A DNA stretch of 64,000 nt from Cellulophaga sp. F20128 (GTDB lineage Bacteria > Bacteroidota > Bacteroidia > Flavobacteriales > Flavobacteriaceae): positions 178,716-242,715 of the forward strand of contig NZ_JALKBA010000005.1 in the NCBI RefSeq assembly GCF_023015805.1, in the 5' to 3' direction. Each line of letters begins with the position of its first letter. The stretch's first letter is position 1. Shown here one piece after another: positions 43,569 through 52,904 of the stretch. Below the pieces are notes generated by a model. It was not told the origin of the DNA. It was given only the letters and a program-made list of their open reading frames with translations, and did not search any database. The translations under genes and the position numbers were made by a program.

Positions 43569-45959
43569 ATGACACCTTCTAAAAAAAGTTTTGTAATTGC
43601 TTTGCTATGCTCAGGGCTATTTCTTTTACTTCCAAACTATTCTTCAGCGCAATCAAATTCAGTTACTATTATTGGCAAACTGATAGACCAAGAGAGCAAA
43701 CAAGCTATACCTTATGCATCCGTAGTACTCAATAACAAACAATCTAAAGCCATTATTACTGGAGTTACTTCTGATGATTCTGGAAATTTTAGCCTTACTA
43801 CCACGGCCACAAATTATGAAATGACAATAAGTTATTTAGGATACACATCAATAACAATTACCGAATTTACTATAGTAAATAACACCATTAACTTGAAAAC
43901 CATTCACCTATATCCCGATAATGAGGCCTTAGATGAAGTTGTAATCACTGGTGAAGTTTCTAAAACCGTTTTTAAGTTAGACAAAAGGGTATTTAATGTA
44001 GGTAAGGATATAAGTAGCACAGGGGTGAGTGCTTTAGAAGTGTTAAATAACGTCCCTTCTGTAAATGTAAATATTGAAGGACAAGTTAGCCTACGAGGCA
44101 GCACAGGCGTACAAATATTAATTAATGGTAAACCTTCTGTACTCGCAGATCAGTCTAGTAATGCTTTGGGAAGTATTACTGCTGATATGATTGAAAGTAT
44201 TGAGGTAATCACCAACCCTTCTGCAAAATATGATGCCGAAGGCACCTCTGGTATTTTAAACATTATCCTTAAAAAGGAAGAGAAAAAGGGTCTCAATGGA
44301 TCCGTATCTATAAACACAGGAACTCCAGACAATCATAGTATAGGCATTAGTCTTAACCGCCGAACTGAAAAATTCAACCTATTTTCTCAAATAGGTGCTG
44401 GCTACCGCTCATTACCCCAAGAAAATGAATCTATTAATACGGATTTAATAAACAATACAACTATTTTTAGTACAGGAACAGAGTATAGGAATGAAGCTTT
44501 TTACAACCTTACACTAGGTACGGATTACCATATTAACGATTATAATGTTATTACACTTTCTGGAAATTTTGCCTACGAAGTAGAAGACCAACCTTCTCGC
44601 ACTAATTATAGTTCCTACGATGAAAATGACGCCCTTATATCTGAATGGTTTCGGGAAGAAACTACAGACGCAACAAATCCAAAATGGCAATACGAACTGA
44701 ACTATAAAAAGGAATTCGAAAACAATGAAGACCAAGTCTTACTTTTTAGTGCAATTGGTAGTTTTTTTGGGAAGGATCAAGCATCAGAATTTAACAATAC
44801 TACGATTTCTGGAACAAATGCAAACAATGACCAACAAACAGAAACAATTTTTCAACAAGCCGATTTTACCTTTAAGATAGATTACACCCATCCATTTACT
44901 GAAAAGATCACCTTAGAAACCGGAGCGCAATATGTAATTAATGATGTAGGCAACGATTATGAAGTACGAGATTTTACTGCGGGGACATTTGTACGTAACG
45001 ACAGTTTAACCAATAATTTTGAATACAATCAAAAAGTATTTGGAGCTTACGGTACTGGAGCTTATGAAGGAAACAAGTGGGGTGTAAAAGTAGGTCTTAG
45101 AATAGAAAGTACCGATTTAAATACGCTTCTCACCAATACCAATGCATCAAATTCTCAAAACTACCACAATTATTTTCCAACTTTTCATACCTCTTATCAG
45201 CTTTCAGAAACACTTTCAGTACAAGCAGGATATTCAAAGCGTATTTTTAGACCAAGATTATGGGATTTAAATCCTTTTTTTAACATCCGTAATAATTTTA
45301 ATGTTAGAACTGGCAATCCCAACCTGCAGGCAGAATTTAGCGATTCCTACGAGTTAACTAGTATTTTTATGGTGGGTAAGGCTTCTATGAGCACAAGCCT
45401 CTATTACAGATACACTACTGATGTAATAGAACGTGTTTCTTCCTTTGCAGACAACGTAAATACCACTACACCAGAAAACATTGGAACTAACGGGGCTACA
45501 GGAATTGAAATAAACGGAAAATACAGTCCCACAAATTGGATCTCCTTTACAGGCGATTTAAACTATAATTATTTTAACCGAGAAGGTGATTTTGAACTAC
45601 AATCTTTTGATTTTTCAGGAGATCGGTGGTCCTCAACATTGGGTACTAAAATTGGTCTTCCCGCAGCCATAGATTTTGAAATTACAGGGAATCACCAATC
45701 CAACTACAAAACAGTACAAGGCAATGTAAAAGGCTATGTGTATGCTGATGTTGGCCTACGGAAAAAGTTACTAAACGGAAAGGCTGTTATTAACCTTGGT
45801 GTTTTAGACCTTTTTAGATCTCGGGTTTCTGAAAGCTATACGCTACAACCCACCTTTGAAGTGTATAACCACGGCCTAAGAGGTCGTTTTGTTACCCTTG
45901 GGTTTAGTTATGGGTTTGGCAAAGGTGAGGCGATGACCTATTCTGGAAAAAGACGATAA
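43569..45959 (+). CDS. TonB-dependent receptor-like outer membrane protein
   Basis: 796 residues from ATG 43569 (a TTG immediately before it is ignored). Signal peptide ends ..PNYSSAQ. A carboxypeptidase-regulatory-like domain follows (VTIIGKLIDQESKQAIPYAS, SDDSGNFSLTTTATNYEMTI), then a plug domain (SALEVLNNVPSVNVNIEGQV, SLRGSTGVQILINGKPSVLA, SIEVITNPSAKYDAEGTSGI) and a 22-strand-type barrel of the OMP_b-brl_3 class ending LGFSYGFGKGEAMTYSG. It has no adjacent SusD partner, so it is not a SusCD pair; small peptides, cofactors or siderophore-like ligands are possible. Single-gene unit after the sugar locus terminator. Confidence 0.87.
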   Translation: MTPSKKSFVIALLCSGLFLLLPNYSSAQSNSVTIIGKLIDQESKQAIPYASVVLNNKQSKAIITGVTSDDSGNFSLTTTATNYEMTISYLGYTSITITEFTIVNNTINLKTIHLYPDNEALDEVVITGEVSKTVFKLDKRVFNVGKDISSTGVSALEVLNNVPSVNVNIEGQVSLRGSTGVQILINGKPSVLADQSSNALGSITADMIESIEVITNPSAKYDAEGTSGILNIILKKEEKKGLNGSVSINTGTPDNHSIGISLNRRTEKFNLFSQIGAGYRSLPQENESINTDLINNTTIFSTGTEYRNEAFYNLTLGTDYHINDYNVITLSGNFAYEVEDQPSRTNYSSYDENDALISEWFREETTDATNPKWQYELNYKKEFENNEDQVLLFSAIGSFFGKDQASEFNNTTISGTNANNDQQTETIFQQADFTFKIDYTHPFTEKITLETGAQYVINDVGNDYEVRDFTAGTFVRNDSLTNNFEYNQKVFGAYGTGAYEGNKWGVKVGLRIESTDLNTLLTNTNASNSQNYHNYFPTFHTSYQLSETLSVQAGYSKRIFRPRLWDLNPFFNIRNNFNVRTGNPNLQAEFSDSYELTSIFMVGKASMSTSLYYRYTTDVIERVSSFADNVNTTTPENIGTNGATGIEINGKYSPTNWISFTGDLNYNYFNREGDFELQSFDFSGDRWSSTLGTKIGLPAAIDFEITGNHQSNYKTVQGNVKGYVYADVGLRKKLLNGKAVINLGVLDLFRSRVSESYTLQPTFEVYNHGLRGRFVTLGFSYGFGKGEAMTYSGKRR

Positions 45960-46129
45960 AGTGACCGCTTTTTTACTTTTTTAGATAGGCTAAATTAGGC
46001 TCATAATAGTAGTATTAAAGCCAATAGTTGCAACTAGAATGATTAGGAGCCGTATTAATAATAGAGTCCAATAAATTTCAAAATTAACAATGGCAATTGG
46101 TTTATGGAATACCATTTTTTCTGTCATTG

Positions 46130-46852
46130 TTAAAAGTATTTACCAATCCAGATTAAGGTTGGCGGAACCACCTGTGATGAAGTTACCGTTATTGCACTAG
46201 GTTTTACCACATCATCAAAAAGTCCCTCTTGGTACATACTCGGTACTTTTTGTTCCTTAACGCTATCAATCTTATATTCAATAAAATTAAATCCCGCTTT
46301 CAATTCCAACTTATAGGTATAGCTAGTTTCAAAAGGATCATTTTCTATATAGGTAACTGTTGAAGTGCATTCCCCGTCATAATTTAAATCTGAAGCTACG
46401 TATACCAATTCAAAATAGGATCCCAAAACAGCATTAGCAGTGCCATTAGATTCTAACCAAGGCACTATAATCGTATCAGAAACCATAATTAACAAGCCTG
46501 CATATGGATTCTCTTTTGAACTAAGGGAAATATTTCCTGTATTGATTGCTTTTGTGTTTTTATCTTTAGACAGGATATCAACGCTGTTATTACATTTTGA
46601 GAAAAGAGTAAAAGCTGCGTCAGACATAAAGTTGGCCTTTACATCATCTGCAATGAAATTTAGATTTTCTGGGAACTTAAAATCTAAAACTCCCGATGCT
46701 GAGATGGTTCCTATTGATAAAGGAGTTTCCATTCCAAAGGTGAATAATACCAAATCCATTGCATTTAAAGGATAGTCATCTACTTTGCTCGGTACTTGTG
46801 CTATGATGCTTTCAATGGAAAGAAGCATTATTAATAAAAGTGTTTTTTTCAT
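46130..46852 (-). CDS. Secreted protein of unknown function
   Basis: 240 residues with a signal peptide (MKKTLLLIMLLSIESIIAQ). The mature part is mixed beta-rich with two isolated cysteines (FSKCNNSVDIL; DGECTSTVTYI) that may form a disulfide. Other parts include FGMETPLSIGTISASGVLDF and FETSYTYKLELKAGFNFIEY. I do not recognise a family. It lies 14 bases downstream of the DUF3592 gene and appears to be the last gene of the long leftward run that includes the vWA lipoprotein. Confidence 0.6.
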   Translation of the reverse strand: MKKTLLLIMLLSIESIIAQVPSKVDDYPLNAMDLVLFTFGMETPLSIGTISASGVLDFKFPENLNFIADDVKANFMSDAAFTLFSKCNNSVDILSKDKNTKAINTGNISLSSKENPYAGLLIMVSDTIIVPWLESNGTANAVLGSYFELVYVASDLNYDGECTSTVTYIENDPFETSYTYKLELKAGFNFIEYKIDSVKEQKVPSMYQEGLFDDVVKPSAITVTSSQVVPPTLIWIGKYF

Positions 46853-46866
46853 GATTTTTTATTTTA

Positions 46867-47349
46867 CTATTTAGAAAGTTTATCTATTAATTCTATTACT
46901 AAAGCAGGGTTATAATAGCATATGAATCCAAGTATAAATAATGTCATTAAGAGTAGTAAAGTACTAAAAACGCCATCTTTTCTCCCTGGTTCTAGGGTAG
47001 ATATCTTTGGGTTGGATGGATTATAGAAAACAATTACTTGCTTTCCTTCCTTGTAATTGTTCAATAAATCAGAAGCTTTCTTTTGAGATAAATACTTAAA
47101 TGAATTTGCAAAATAAGGTTGTTCTCCTTGGTAGCTTATGCCATTGATTTCATAGGTGTATAAAAAATCCATGATTCGGGAAAGGGGAAAATCCAGCCCC
47201 TTTACCACAACTCCTTTCACCTTGGGCCAATGCATTGATTGTTTTGCCCACCACCAACGGCGCAGCGTTCCAAATAAAAAAGGCAATAGCACTAATTGTA
47301 GTATAATACCTGCTATTTGAAATTGATGAAGTGATTTATAAAATTCCAT
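46867..47349 (-). CDS. DUF3592-type membrane protein
   Basis: 160 residues. An N-terminal membrane helix (FQIAGIILQLVLLPFLFGTL) and a C-terminal one (STLLLLMTLFILGFICYY) flank an extracytoplasmic beta domain. That domain contains WPKVKGVVVKG, YTYEINGISYQGEQPYFANS, KGKQ-like KEGKQVIVFYNPSNPKISTL, the hallmark YNPxNPxxS motif of DUF3592. Function unknown. 86 bases separate it from the vWA gene upstream. Confidence 0.8.
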   Translation of the reverse strand: MEFYKSLHQFQIAGIILQLVLLPFLFGTLRRWWWAKQSMHWPKVKGVVVKGLDFPLSRIMDFLYTYEINGISYQGEQPYFANSFKYLSQKKASDLLNNYKEGKQVIVFYNPSNPKISTLEPGRKDGVFSTLLLLMTLFILGFICYYNPALVIELIDKLSK

Positions 47350-47435
47350 TGTTGAATCGCTTTTTGATTGTCCTATAATTTAAGATTTTTAAGTTAAATC
47401 TACTTCTTTATTTAGAAAGCCTGACTGATTACTTT

Positions 47436-50400
47436 TTAGCATTTGAACAAACCTGTCCCATCACCCATCAGGCCTATTATAACATCTATCCCACTCATTA
47501 TTTCCCCTGCCTTTCCAAATGCAAAAAACATAATTTCTTTATTTACATTACAGGCAAGTTCTTGCAAAGCCGCCATAACTTTTTCATCCATTCCTGCCGG
47601 ATCCATTATAATAATGACTTCCGTAACAATTGCATAGAGCTTAACAAGGGTTTTTCCATAGGCGGCTACAATACCAAGTGCTAAACCTGAAGCCCCTATT
47701 GAAGAAAAAATTAACATGTACATATCCATAACTTTATTAAGCTCATTAAGTTGTTTCTCAATACCATTAGACCCACCTCCAGTTCCATCGGCTAACATAC
47801 CAAATAATTCTCCAGTTTGTTGGTTTATCTGCCAGTATGCCAAACTTAACGCACCTTCAGAGAAAACTTTAAAATTCCCATCTCCCCTATGAATACGTTC
47901 ATACCAGTAATAGGGATTTGTAAGCGTCTCTTTCGTTTCTTGAAACCAATTAGCATCAATAGCTTTTTCTCTTTCTAAAAGTTGTCTATTTTTTAATTCA
48001 GAAACTGTACTTTTCGTAAAAAAACGACCTTCTCGTATAGCTAATTGTGCGGTTTTTTCTAAGGTTATTTTAAATGCAGATTCTGATGTAGTCGTTAGGG
48101 TGGTATAATTTGAGGTAGACAAATAATCAAATGACGTTGTGGATTCTTTTTCTTCAACCCCAATTTTATGTTTTATAATGGCTATACGAATGCCAGAAGC
48201 AAATGTCATACTAGTTGTGGTAATAGCATCTTCCAGTGGGGCCATAAGGGGTAAAATTTCGGGATGATATACATAACCACCTTTACTAAATTCTTCTTTC
48301 GCTTTGCTGGTATTATTGTCTATCAGGGCTTCTCCCCAAGACCTTGTGGTTAATCTATATTTTAAAACATCTGTTAAGGCTGCCGAAATGGTTGGGCCTT
48401 CCCCTTCAAAATAAACTGTTGCACCTCCAAATATGGTATTTCTAACTGCTATAGCATCTGAATAATCTGCTGTTGTGTTTTGTTGTGTTATGGGGTCCCA
48501 ACCTGCTAAAACTCTTTTTATAGTAGTATTTCCGGTTTTAATAGTACAATAGAGCCCTATTAAGGATTGTCCTATTTCTTTTGTTGCACTATTAACAAAC
48601 TTAAATTTTTCGGTCACAGTAATCCTTTTACTGTCAATACCTACTGTGGTATTATGTACCTCATTCCCTCCCACAGCATAATACGTAAAAACATAGGGAG
48701 GGATTTCCATTTTTGAGATGTAATCGGTTATGGCTTCCAAGGTTTTTTCTTGGTCTTTCGCTTTTAACACCATTCCGTTGGTGATTTCTGCCATTTTATT
48801 AAAGGTTTCAACACTATGTCCAGACTCACTATCATTTACATTTAAGACAATGGTAGGTGCGCCGTTTTTATAAATTTCTGAATGTGATGGAGAATAAGTA
48901 TCATTATTGTCACCATCTGTAGCATATATAATAAGATCATAATCAGTTTTTGATGCTTTTAACAACCAAGTGAATATTTCTGAAGGTGTCTTCCATTTTG
49001 TAATAACAGCAGCAGGGTATTGTTTTAAAATAGATTGGTGTAGACTTTCTATAAAAGCATCCATATTATCTTGATAGTATGTCGCAGGCATACTTAATGA
49101 GGTATCATAGAGAATCAAAATCCGCGGTGTTGGACGGTTGCTTTCCATCAACGCCTGTACTTCACTGGCGTTGTCAGTAATTGTGAAATCGGAAGTCGAT
49201 AAGTTTTCTACAAATGCCCCATTGTCATCAGTTGGGGTAACATGTAATTTCACTAATGGATAGTTTGCAGGAAAAGCCTTGAGCTTTAATGCTGTAACTT
49301 TTTTCTGTAAGTCTGTATTTGGTTTTTTAATAATGGTATTTCCATTTAATTTAGGCTCCTCTCCTGAAACATCAATAATTTTTCCATCCAAGGTAAAGGG
49401 ATTTCCTAAAAAAGAATGCTCTTGCATGACTTGGATCTCTTCATCAAAACTTTGAAAAGCCAGTGCAGGTGTAAAAGTGCGTAATGCTCCTATTGCAGTA
49501 AAAGCTTGCTGTTCTATACTCAATCCATTTAAAAAAGCCACATTAATTTGGTTGCCCACTACTTGTGTTGACAACCATTCTCCTGCCACTATTTCTTTTT
49601 CAGTTTTTGGGTCTATAGAATCTCTATAACTTATAGAAATACGGATTGTTTCATCATTCTTTTTTACAGAATCTGCCGCAGTGATATTGATACCTTTATC
49701 TTTTAATTCCCCAAAAGCTACCGTTGGATCAAAAAGATGCCCATATTTTGTTTCACCATTCAAAATAAATTCCACCGTTGGTGTTCTATAATTATCCCAA
49801 CGAAAATCGAACGATTGATTATCTAATTTTTCTTTATTTGGAATATGTTGCCATAGTTTTTCAGCTAATGCTTTTGATTCTTTATGATCTTCATCAATAA
49901 TCGTAATATCATTGGTCTGGTTTCCTTGGGTCTGGAGTTCTTTTTTCCATTGTCTCCATTGACTATTAGATATATCGAGACCAAAGCTGCGTTTAATAGG
50001 TCTTAAAAAAAAGGCAGGAACTTCTTCGGGTTGAAAGTTTGTTCGTTCAAAAACTACCTTTGAAGTAATTCCGGCTTTGGTGTACATGTAATTTAAAAGC
50101 TCTGCTTTTTCCCGTGGAGTAGCCATTCCGTATCTTAAAACCCCTTTTATCCCCCATTTTAATTGGGTACCACTATATCCTACTGACTTTTTTGCCGTAG
50201 GCATCAAATAAATTTCATCCCGAACAAAATTAAACATGGCTTTAGCATCATTAGAGGCTATAAGAAGTTTCATTCTACCCTCTAAATGATCAGGACTTGT
50301 TTCTAATGCCATTAGCATTTCTTCCCAGACCTTGTAGGGAGTTTTGCCTGTGCCTACAAAATTAGGTTGGTCCTCTTTACAACCTGTAAAAACCAAAGGA

Positions 50401-50483
50401 ATTTGTGCGGCAGCATAGCATAAAGCTAATTGCTGCATAAATTCACGTCGATTGGTGCCGCTGATAGTTTTAGGGTTTTCCAT
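47436..50483 (-). CDS. Large vWA-domain lipoprotein with transglutaminase-like region
   Basis: 1015 residues. The N-terminus NRREFMQQLALCYAAAQIPL and TGC (Cys35) looks like a twin-arginine/lipoprotein signal, with RR at 12-13. Residues about 80-260 have a transglutaminase-like pattern (FVRDEIYLM, LRYGMATPREKAELLNYMYT, KAGITSKVVF, GHLFDPTV) but no Cys at the usual catalytic place. A von Willebrand A domain starts about 452, with MIDAS DTSLS at 460-464 and a DGDNND later, for metal-dependent binding. The C-terminal 400 residues are unassigned and end with a hydrophobic Gly-rich stretch (IFSSIGASGLALGIVAAYGK). It closes a row of small lipoprotein genes, 7 bases after the last; role probably surface adhesion or complex assembly, unproven. 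Confidence 0.75.
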   Translation of the reverse strand: MENPKTISGTNRREFMQQLALCYAAAQIPLVFTGCKEDQPNFVGTGKTPYKVWEEMLMALETSPDHLEGRMKLLIASNDAKAMFNFVRDEIYLMPTAKKSVGYSGTQLKWGIKGVLRYGMATPREKAELLNYMYTKAGITSKVVFERTNFQPEEVPAFFLRPIKRSFGLDISNSQWRQWKKELQTQGNQTNDITIIDEDHKESKALAEKLWQHIPNKEKLDNQSFDFRWDNYRTPTVEFILNGETKYGHLFDPTVAFGELKDKGINITAADSVKKNDETIRISISYRDSIDPKTEKEIVAGEWLSTQVVGNQINVAFLNGLSIEQQAFTAIGALRTFTPALAFQSFDEEIQVMQEHSFLGNPFTLDGKIIDVSGEEPKLNGNTIIKKPNTDLQKKVTALKLKAFPANYPLVKLHVTPTDDNGAFVENLSTSDFTITDNASEVQALMESNRPTPRILILYDTSLSMPATYYQDNMDAFIESLHQSILKQYPAAVITKWKTPSEIFTWLLKASKTDYDLIIYATDGDNNDTYSPSHSEIYKNGAPTIVLNVNDSESGHSVETFNKMAEITNGMVLKAKDQEKTLEAITDYISKMEIPPYVFTYYAVGGNEVHNTTVGIDSKRITVTEKFKFVNSATKEIGQSLIGLYCTIKTGNTTIKRVLAGWDPITQQNTTADYSDAIAVRNTIFGGATVYFEGEGPTISAALTDVLKYRLTTRSWGEALIDNNTSKAKEEFSKGGYVYHPEILPLMAPLEDAITTTSMTFASGIRIAIIKHKIGVEEKESTTSFDYLSTSNYTTLTTTSESAFKITLEKTAQLAIREGRFFTKSTVSELKNRQLLEREKAIDANWFQETKETLTNPYYWYERIHRGDGNFKVFSEGALSLAYWQINQQTGELFGMLADGTGGGSNGIEKQLNELNKVMDMYMLIFSSIGASGLALGIVAAYGKTLVKLYAIVTEVIIIMDPAGMDEKVMAALQELACNVNKEIMFFAFGKAGEIMSGIDVIIGLMGDGTGLFKC

Positions 50484-50490
50484 ATTTTTT

Positions 50491-51069
50491 TTACTTATTC
50501 AGGTCTTTATATCCTCTCAATATATGAATATCAAGTGCTTTCCATAGTTCTTCTGGATTCAGTGCTTTTGCACTTAGAGTAATATAATAGCGATTGTCAA
50601 AAAGTAGTCGCATTTCTGTTTCATTATCCTTGAACTCACTAATAGTTTTAATACCATTTCGTTCTATTTTGATCAATTTGTTACTTTCGGAAGAAGGAGG
50701 CACATAAGAATAGAAGCCAAGAAATGTGGTTACTAATGAATTGTTTTTTCCGGCAGCGTCTGCGACGGATAACGAAATTTTTCGGCCTCCAAATTGTCCA
50801 ACAACTTGCTGCATATAAGGAATGGCATTAACCTTGTCTAATGAATACCCCATTAATTCTATTGGAAATGCGGCCAATAATTCTTCATCCGTTAAGGGTG
50901 TCTTCTTTAAAAGTTCATTTGTAATTTTATCGAAATCAGAAAGCTTATCGGCACTTTTTTCTTCAGTTTGTTCAACTGCTTTCAATGCATCTTTGGTTCC
51001 TTTTTTAGCTTCCGAATTGCATGAAGCCATTAGCACTAACACAATTGTGAATTTCAGGATTGTTTTCAT
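50491..51069 (-). CDS. Small lipoprotein, paralogue of 51721-52299 product
   Basis: 192 residues with lipobox LMASC (Cys17). After a charged linker the mature domain reads LLKKTPLTDEELLAAFPIEL, SLSVADAAGKNNSLVTTFLG, IERNGIKTISEF, and LLFDNRYYITLSAKALN. The same order of features (PLT..L...P.E..G, DGAG, RDGYKTIAF, YNNRFKISIEG) is found in the lipoprotein two genes upstream, so they are duplicated and diverged. No known family recognised. Sits 7 bases before the vWA gene. Confidence 0.65.
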   Translation of the reverse strand: MKTILKFTIVLVLMASCNSEAKKGTKDALKAVEQTEEKSADKLSDFDKITNELLKKTPLTDEELLAAFPIELMGYSLDKVNAIPYMQQVVGQFGGRKISLSVADAAGKNNSLVTTFLGFYSYVPPSSESNKLIKIERNGIKTISEFKDNETEMRLLFDNRYYITLSAKALNPEELWKALDIHILRGYKDLNK

Positions 51070-51090
51070 ATTGGCATGTTTTTTTTAGGT

Positions 51091-51717
51091 TTATTCTGTA
51101 ATTCTAGCATCGTAAATGCTAAAATTCTCGAGTTTTATCTGGCCTTTCATAGGAAATAGATTCTCGGTTATTTTCCTAGCACCAAGAGCAATCCCCATAC
51201 CTTTAAAATTGATCAGTATTTTAGTTTCGGATAGTTCTTCAATGGTAACGGAACCTTCATACAAAACTTTGTTGTCGCCTTGTAGCTGTTGGGGAGAAGG
51301 AATTAATATTTGGAGCCTACTTTGGGTTTTTGAGGTTGCAACCTCTTTTGGAGGTAAGGCTAAGCTTTGTGGCGATATGGTTAAGGGGAGTTTCGCGAAC
51401 ATTTCAGGAGCATATAAGTTTACTAAAACAGACTTTTTTTGATCATCATTTACTCTAAACTGCAATCCCCCATCCAAAAAAACCACATCCGTGCTTACCT
51501 CTGGATTGTATTCTGTTAGTCTAAATTTTTCTCCATTAACATCAGCCTCAATACTAACGCTCGCTGTTTTTCTGGTATTTGCTTTTTTTTGCTTGCTAAT
51601 TAATTGTGGAACGGTATTGTTTGTTTTTAAATCTATATTCTTCTGTGCCTTTTCTTTACAACTAAAAAGGCTTAAGAGGATGATAAGGAGATAGATAGTA
51701 TAAAGAATTGTTTTCAT
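51091..51717 (-). CDS. Lipoprotein of unknown function
   Basis: 208 residues with lipobox SLFSC (Cys20). The mature domain (about 50-208) is beta-rich: SVSIEADVNGEKFRLTEYNP, GGLQFRVNDDQKKSVLVNLY, GSVTIEELSETKILINFKGM, then IALGARKITENLFPMKG. VNGEKF resembles small secreted beta-sandwich domains of Bacteroidota, but I cannot name a family. Lies 4 bases from the next gene and 21 before the 50491 gene: one operon. Confidence 0.6.
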   Translation of the reverse strand: MKTILYTIYLLIILLSLFSCKEKAQKNIDLKTNNTVPQLISKQKKANTRKTASVSIEADVNGEKFRLTEYNPEVSTDVVFLDGGLQFRVNDDQKKSVLVNLYAPEMFAKLPLTISPQSLALPPKEVATSKTQSRLQILIPSPQQLQGDNKVLYEGSVTIEELSETKILINFKGMGIALGARKITENLFPMKGQIKLENFSIYDARITE

Positions 51718-51720
51718 TTT

Positions 51721-52299
51721 TTAATTGTATTTGTTTAATTTTTTAAGATTTTCAAAGTCGATATAGGTCCACAATACATCTACGTCATCGGGACCTTCTA
51801 TGCTTATTTTGAATCGATTATTGTATACAAACCCGATGCTATTGCGCTTAATTTTTGATTGTATAAATGCTATGGTTTTATAACCATCTCGTTCTGAATA
51901 TATATATTCCGTTTGTGGTGGGCCTTGAGGTTTTGTTTTAAAGGAGGTAAAAAAATTGCGCACAATGGCACTTGAACCAGCCCCATCTTGAATAAAAAAG
52001 CTATATCCTTTTTTTCCAATGGGCTGATACATGCCCGAAGCCAATTGGTTAGTCACCTTGAGTCCAAATTCCCCAACGGGGGCATTCCCATTGATCTCTT
52101 TTGGTAAGATAATAGCCAGCTGTGCTTCGGTTAAAGGGGCTTTCTTTTTTAAGGTTTTGTATAGGTCCTTTTCACCCTGAGAAGTCTGCAAGGGGTTGGT
52201 CAATACCTCTTGTTCATTTGTATTCAGGGCGGGAGTTGTGGTTTCCTTACATGAAAATAACAATACACATAGACAGCATAAAGAAATATAATTATTCAT
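51721..52299 (-). CDS. Small lipoprotein, paralogue of 50491-51069 product
   Basis: 192 residues with lipobox LLFSC (Cys17). Mature domain: LKKKAPLTEAQLAIILPKEI, GKKGYSFFIQDGAGSSAIVR, SERDGYKTIAFIQSKIKR, SIGFVYNNRFKISIEGPDDV. It matches the lipoprotein at 50491 in length and in the order of all main blocks, indicating an old duplication around the intervening gene. Function unknown; export and operon position suggest a part of the same surface assembly as the vWA protein. Confidence 0.65.
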   Translation of the reverse strand: MNNYISLCCLCVLLFSCKETTTPALNTNEQEVLTNPLQTSQGEKDLYKTLKKKAPLTEAQLAIILPKEINGNAPVGEFGLKVTNQLASGMYQPIGKKGYSFFIQDGAGSSAIVRNFFTSFKTKPQGPPQTEYIYSERDGYKTIAFIQSKIKRNSIGFVYNNRFKISIEGPDDVDVLWTYIDFENLKKLNKYN

Positions 52300-52310
52300 C
52301 GGTGGTTTTA

Positions 52311-52805
52311 TTAAAGTGTGAGTTTCATTGTAGTTGAACCAATCGTTCCTTTTACTTTTTGTCCTTTTGACGGGACTAATTGTAAAATAATTTCAAAGGA
52401 TCTAGCTCCTTTTAGGGGAAGACTTTTAGTACCCTCAATTGCTGTGAATTTTTGTAAAACAGGAATTACATCGAATGCTTCGATGGGAACAAACATATCC
52501 CCTGGTAACCACGGCCATCCATCACGTGAAGTTTCGGATATAATTTTTCCATTGTATTTCACCGTAGTTTTCATATCAAAAAGTATTATTTGGTTTGATT
52601 TGATGTCTGAGGTCTTGAAATTGAAATTTATGCTATAAACACCATCTTTAAAGGCTTTGAATAATTCTACTGGAGCATTCTGTTTTATGGTTTTACCATC
52701 CATTAATCCTTTGATAGCGAGTTTACCCTCCACGGATTGTGAAAATAAAAATGTAGTTGACAAAAGAAAGGTTATCAAAACCAGGGTTATTTTTGAAGTT
52801 TTCAT
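52311..52805 (-). CDS. Secreted protein of unknown function
   Basis: 164 residues with signal peptide (KITLVLITFLLSTTFLFSQ). Beta-rich mature domain: KLAIKGLMDGKTIKQNAPVE, VYSINFNFKTSDIKSNQI, VKYNGKIISETSRDGWPWLP, GTIGSTTMKLTL. The conserved-looking WPWLPGDMFVP loop stands out. No family recognised. First gene of the tight five-gene leftward group ending with the vWA lipoprotein (gaps 11, 3, 21 and 7 bases). Confidence 0.6.
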   Translation of the reverse strand: MKTSKITLVLITFLLSTTFLFSQSVEGKLAIKGLMDGKTIKQNAPVELFKAFKDGVYSINFNFKTSDIKSNQIILFDMKTTVKYNGKIISETSRDGWPWLPGDMFVPIEAFDVIPVLQKFTAIEGTKSLPLKGARSFEIILQLVPSKGQKVKGTIGSTTMKLTL

Positions 52806-52904
52806 TGTTTTGTATTTTAATTAATTGTTATTGTTACGATTTAATTATTAATGAATAATGAAAGGGTTAATTTCTTATTGAAGCGTATAAATTGCTTGTT
52901 TTCT

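Noticed and set aside
43569..45959. SusC of a polysaccharide utilisation locus
   Set aside because: No SusD gene is adjacent and the barrel is of the OMP_b-brl_3 type; a terminator separates it from the sugar locus.
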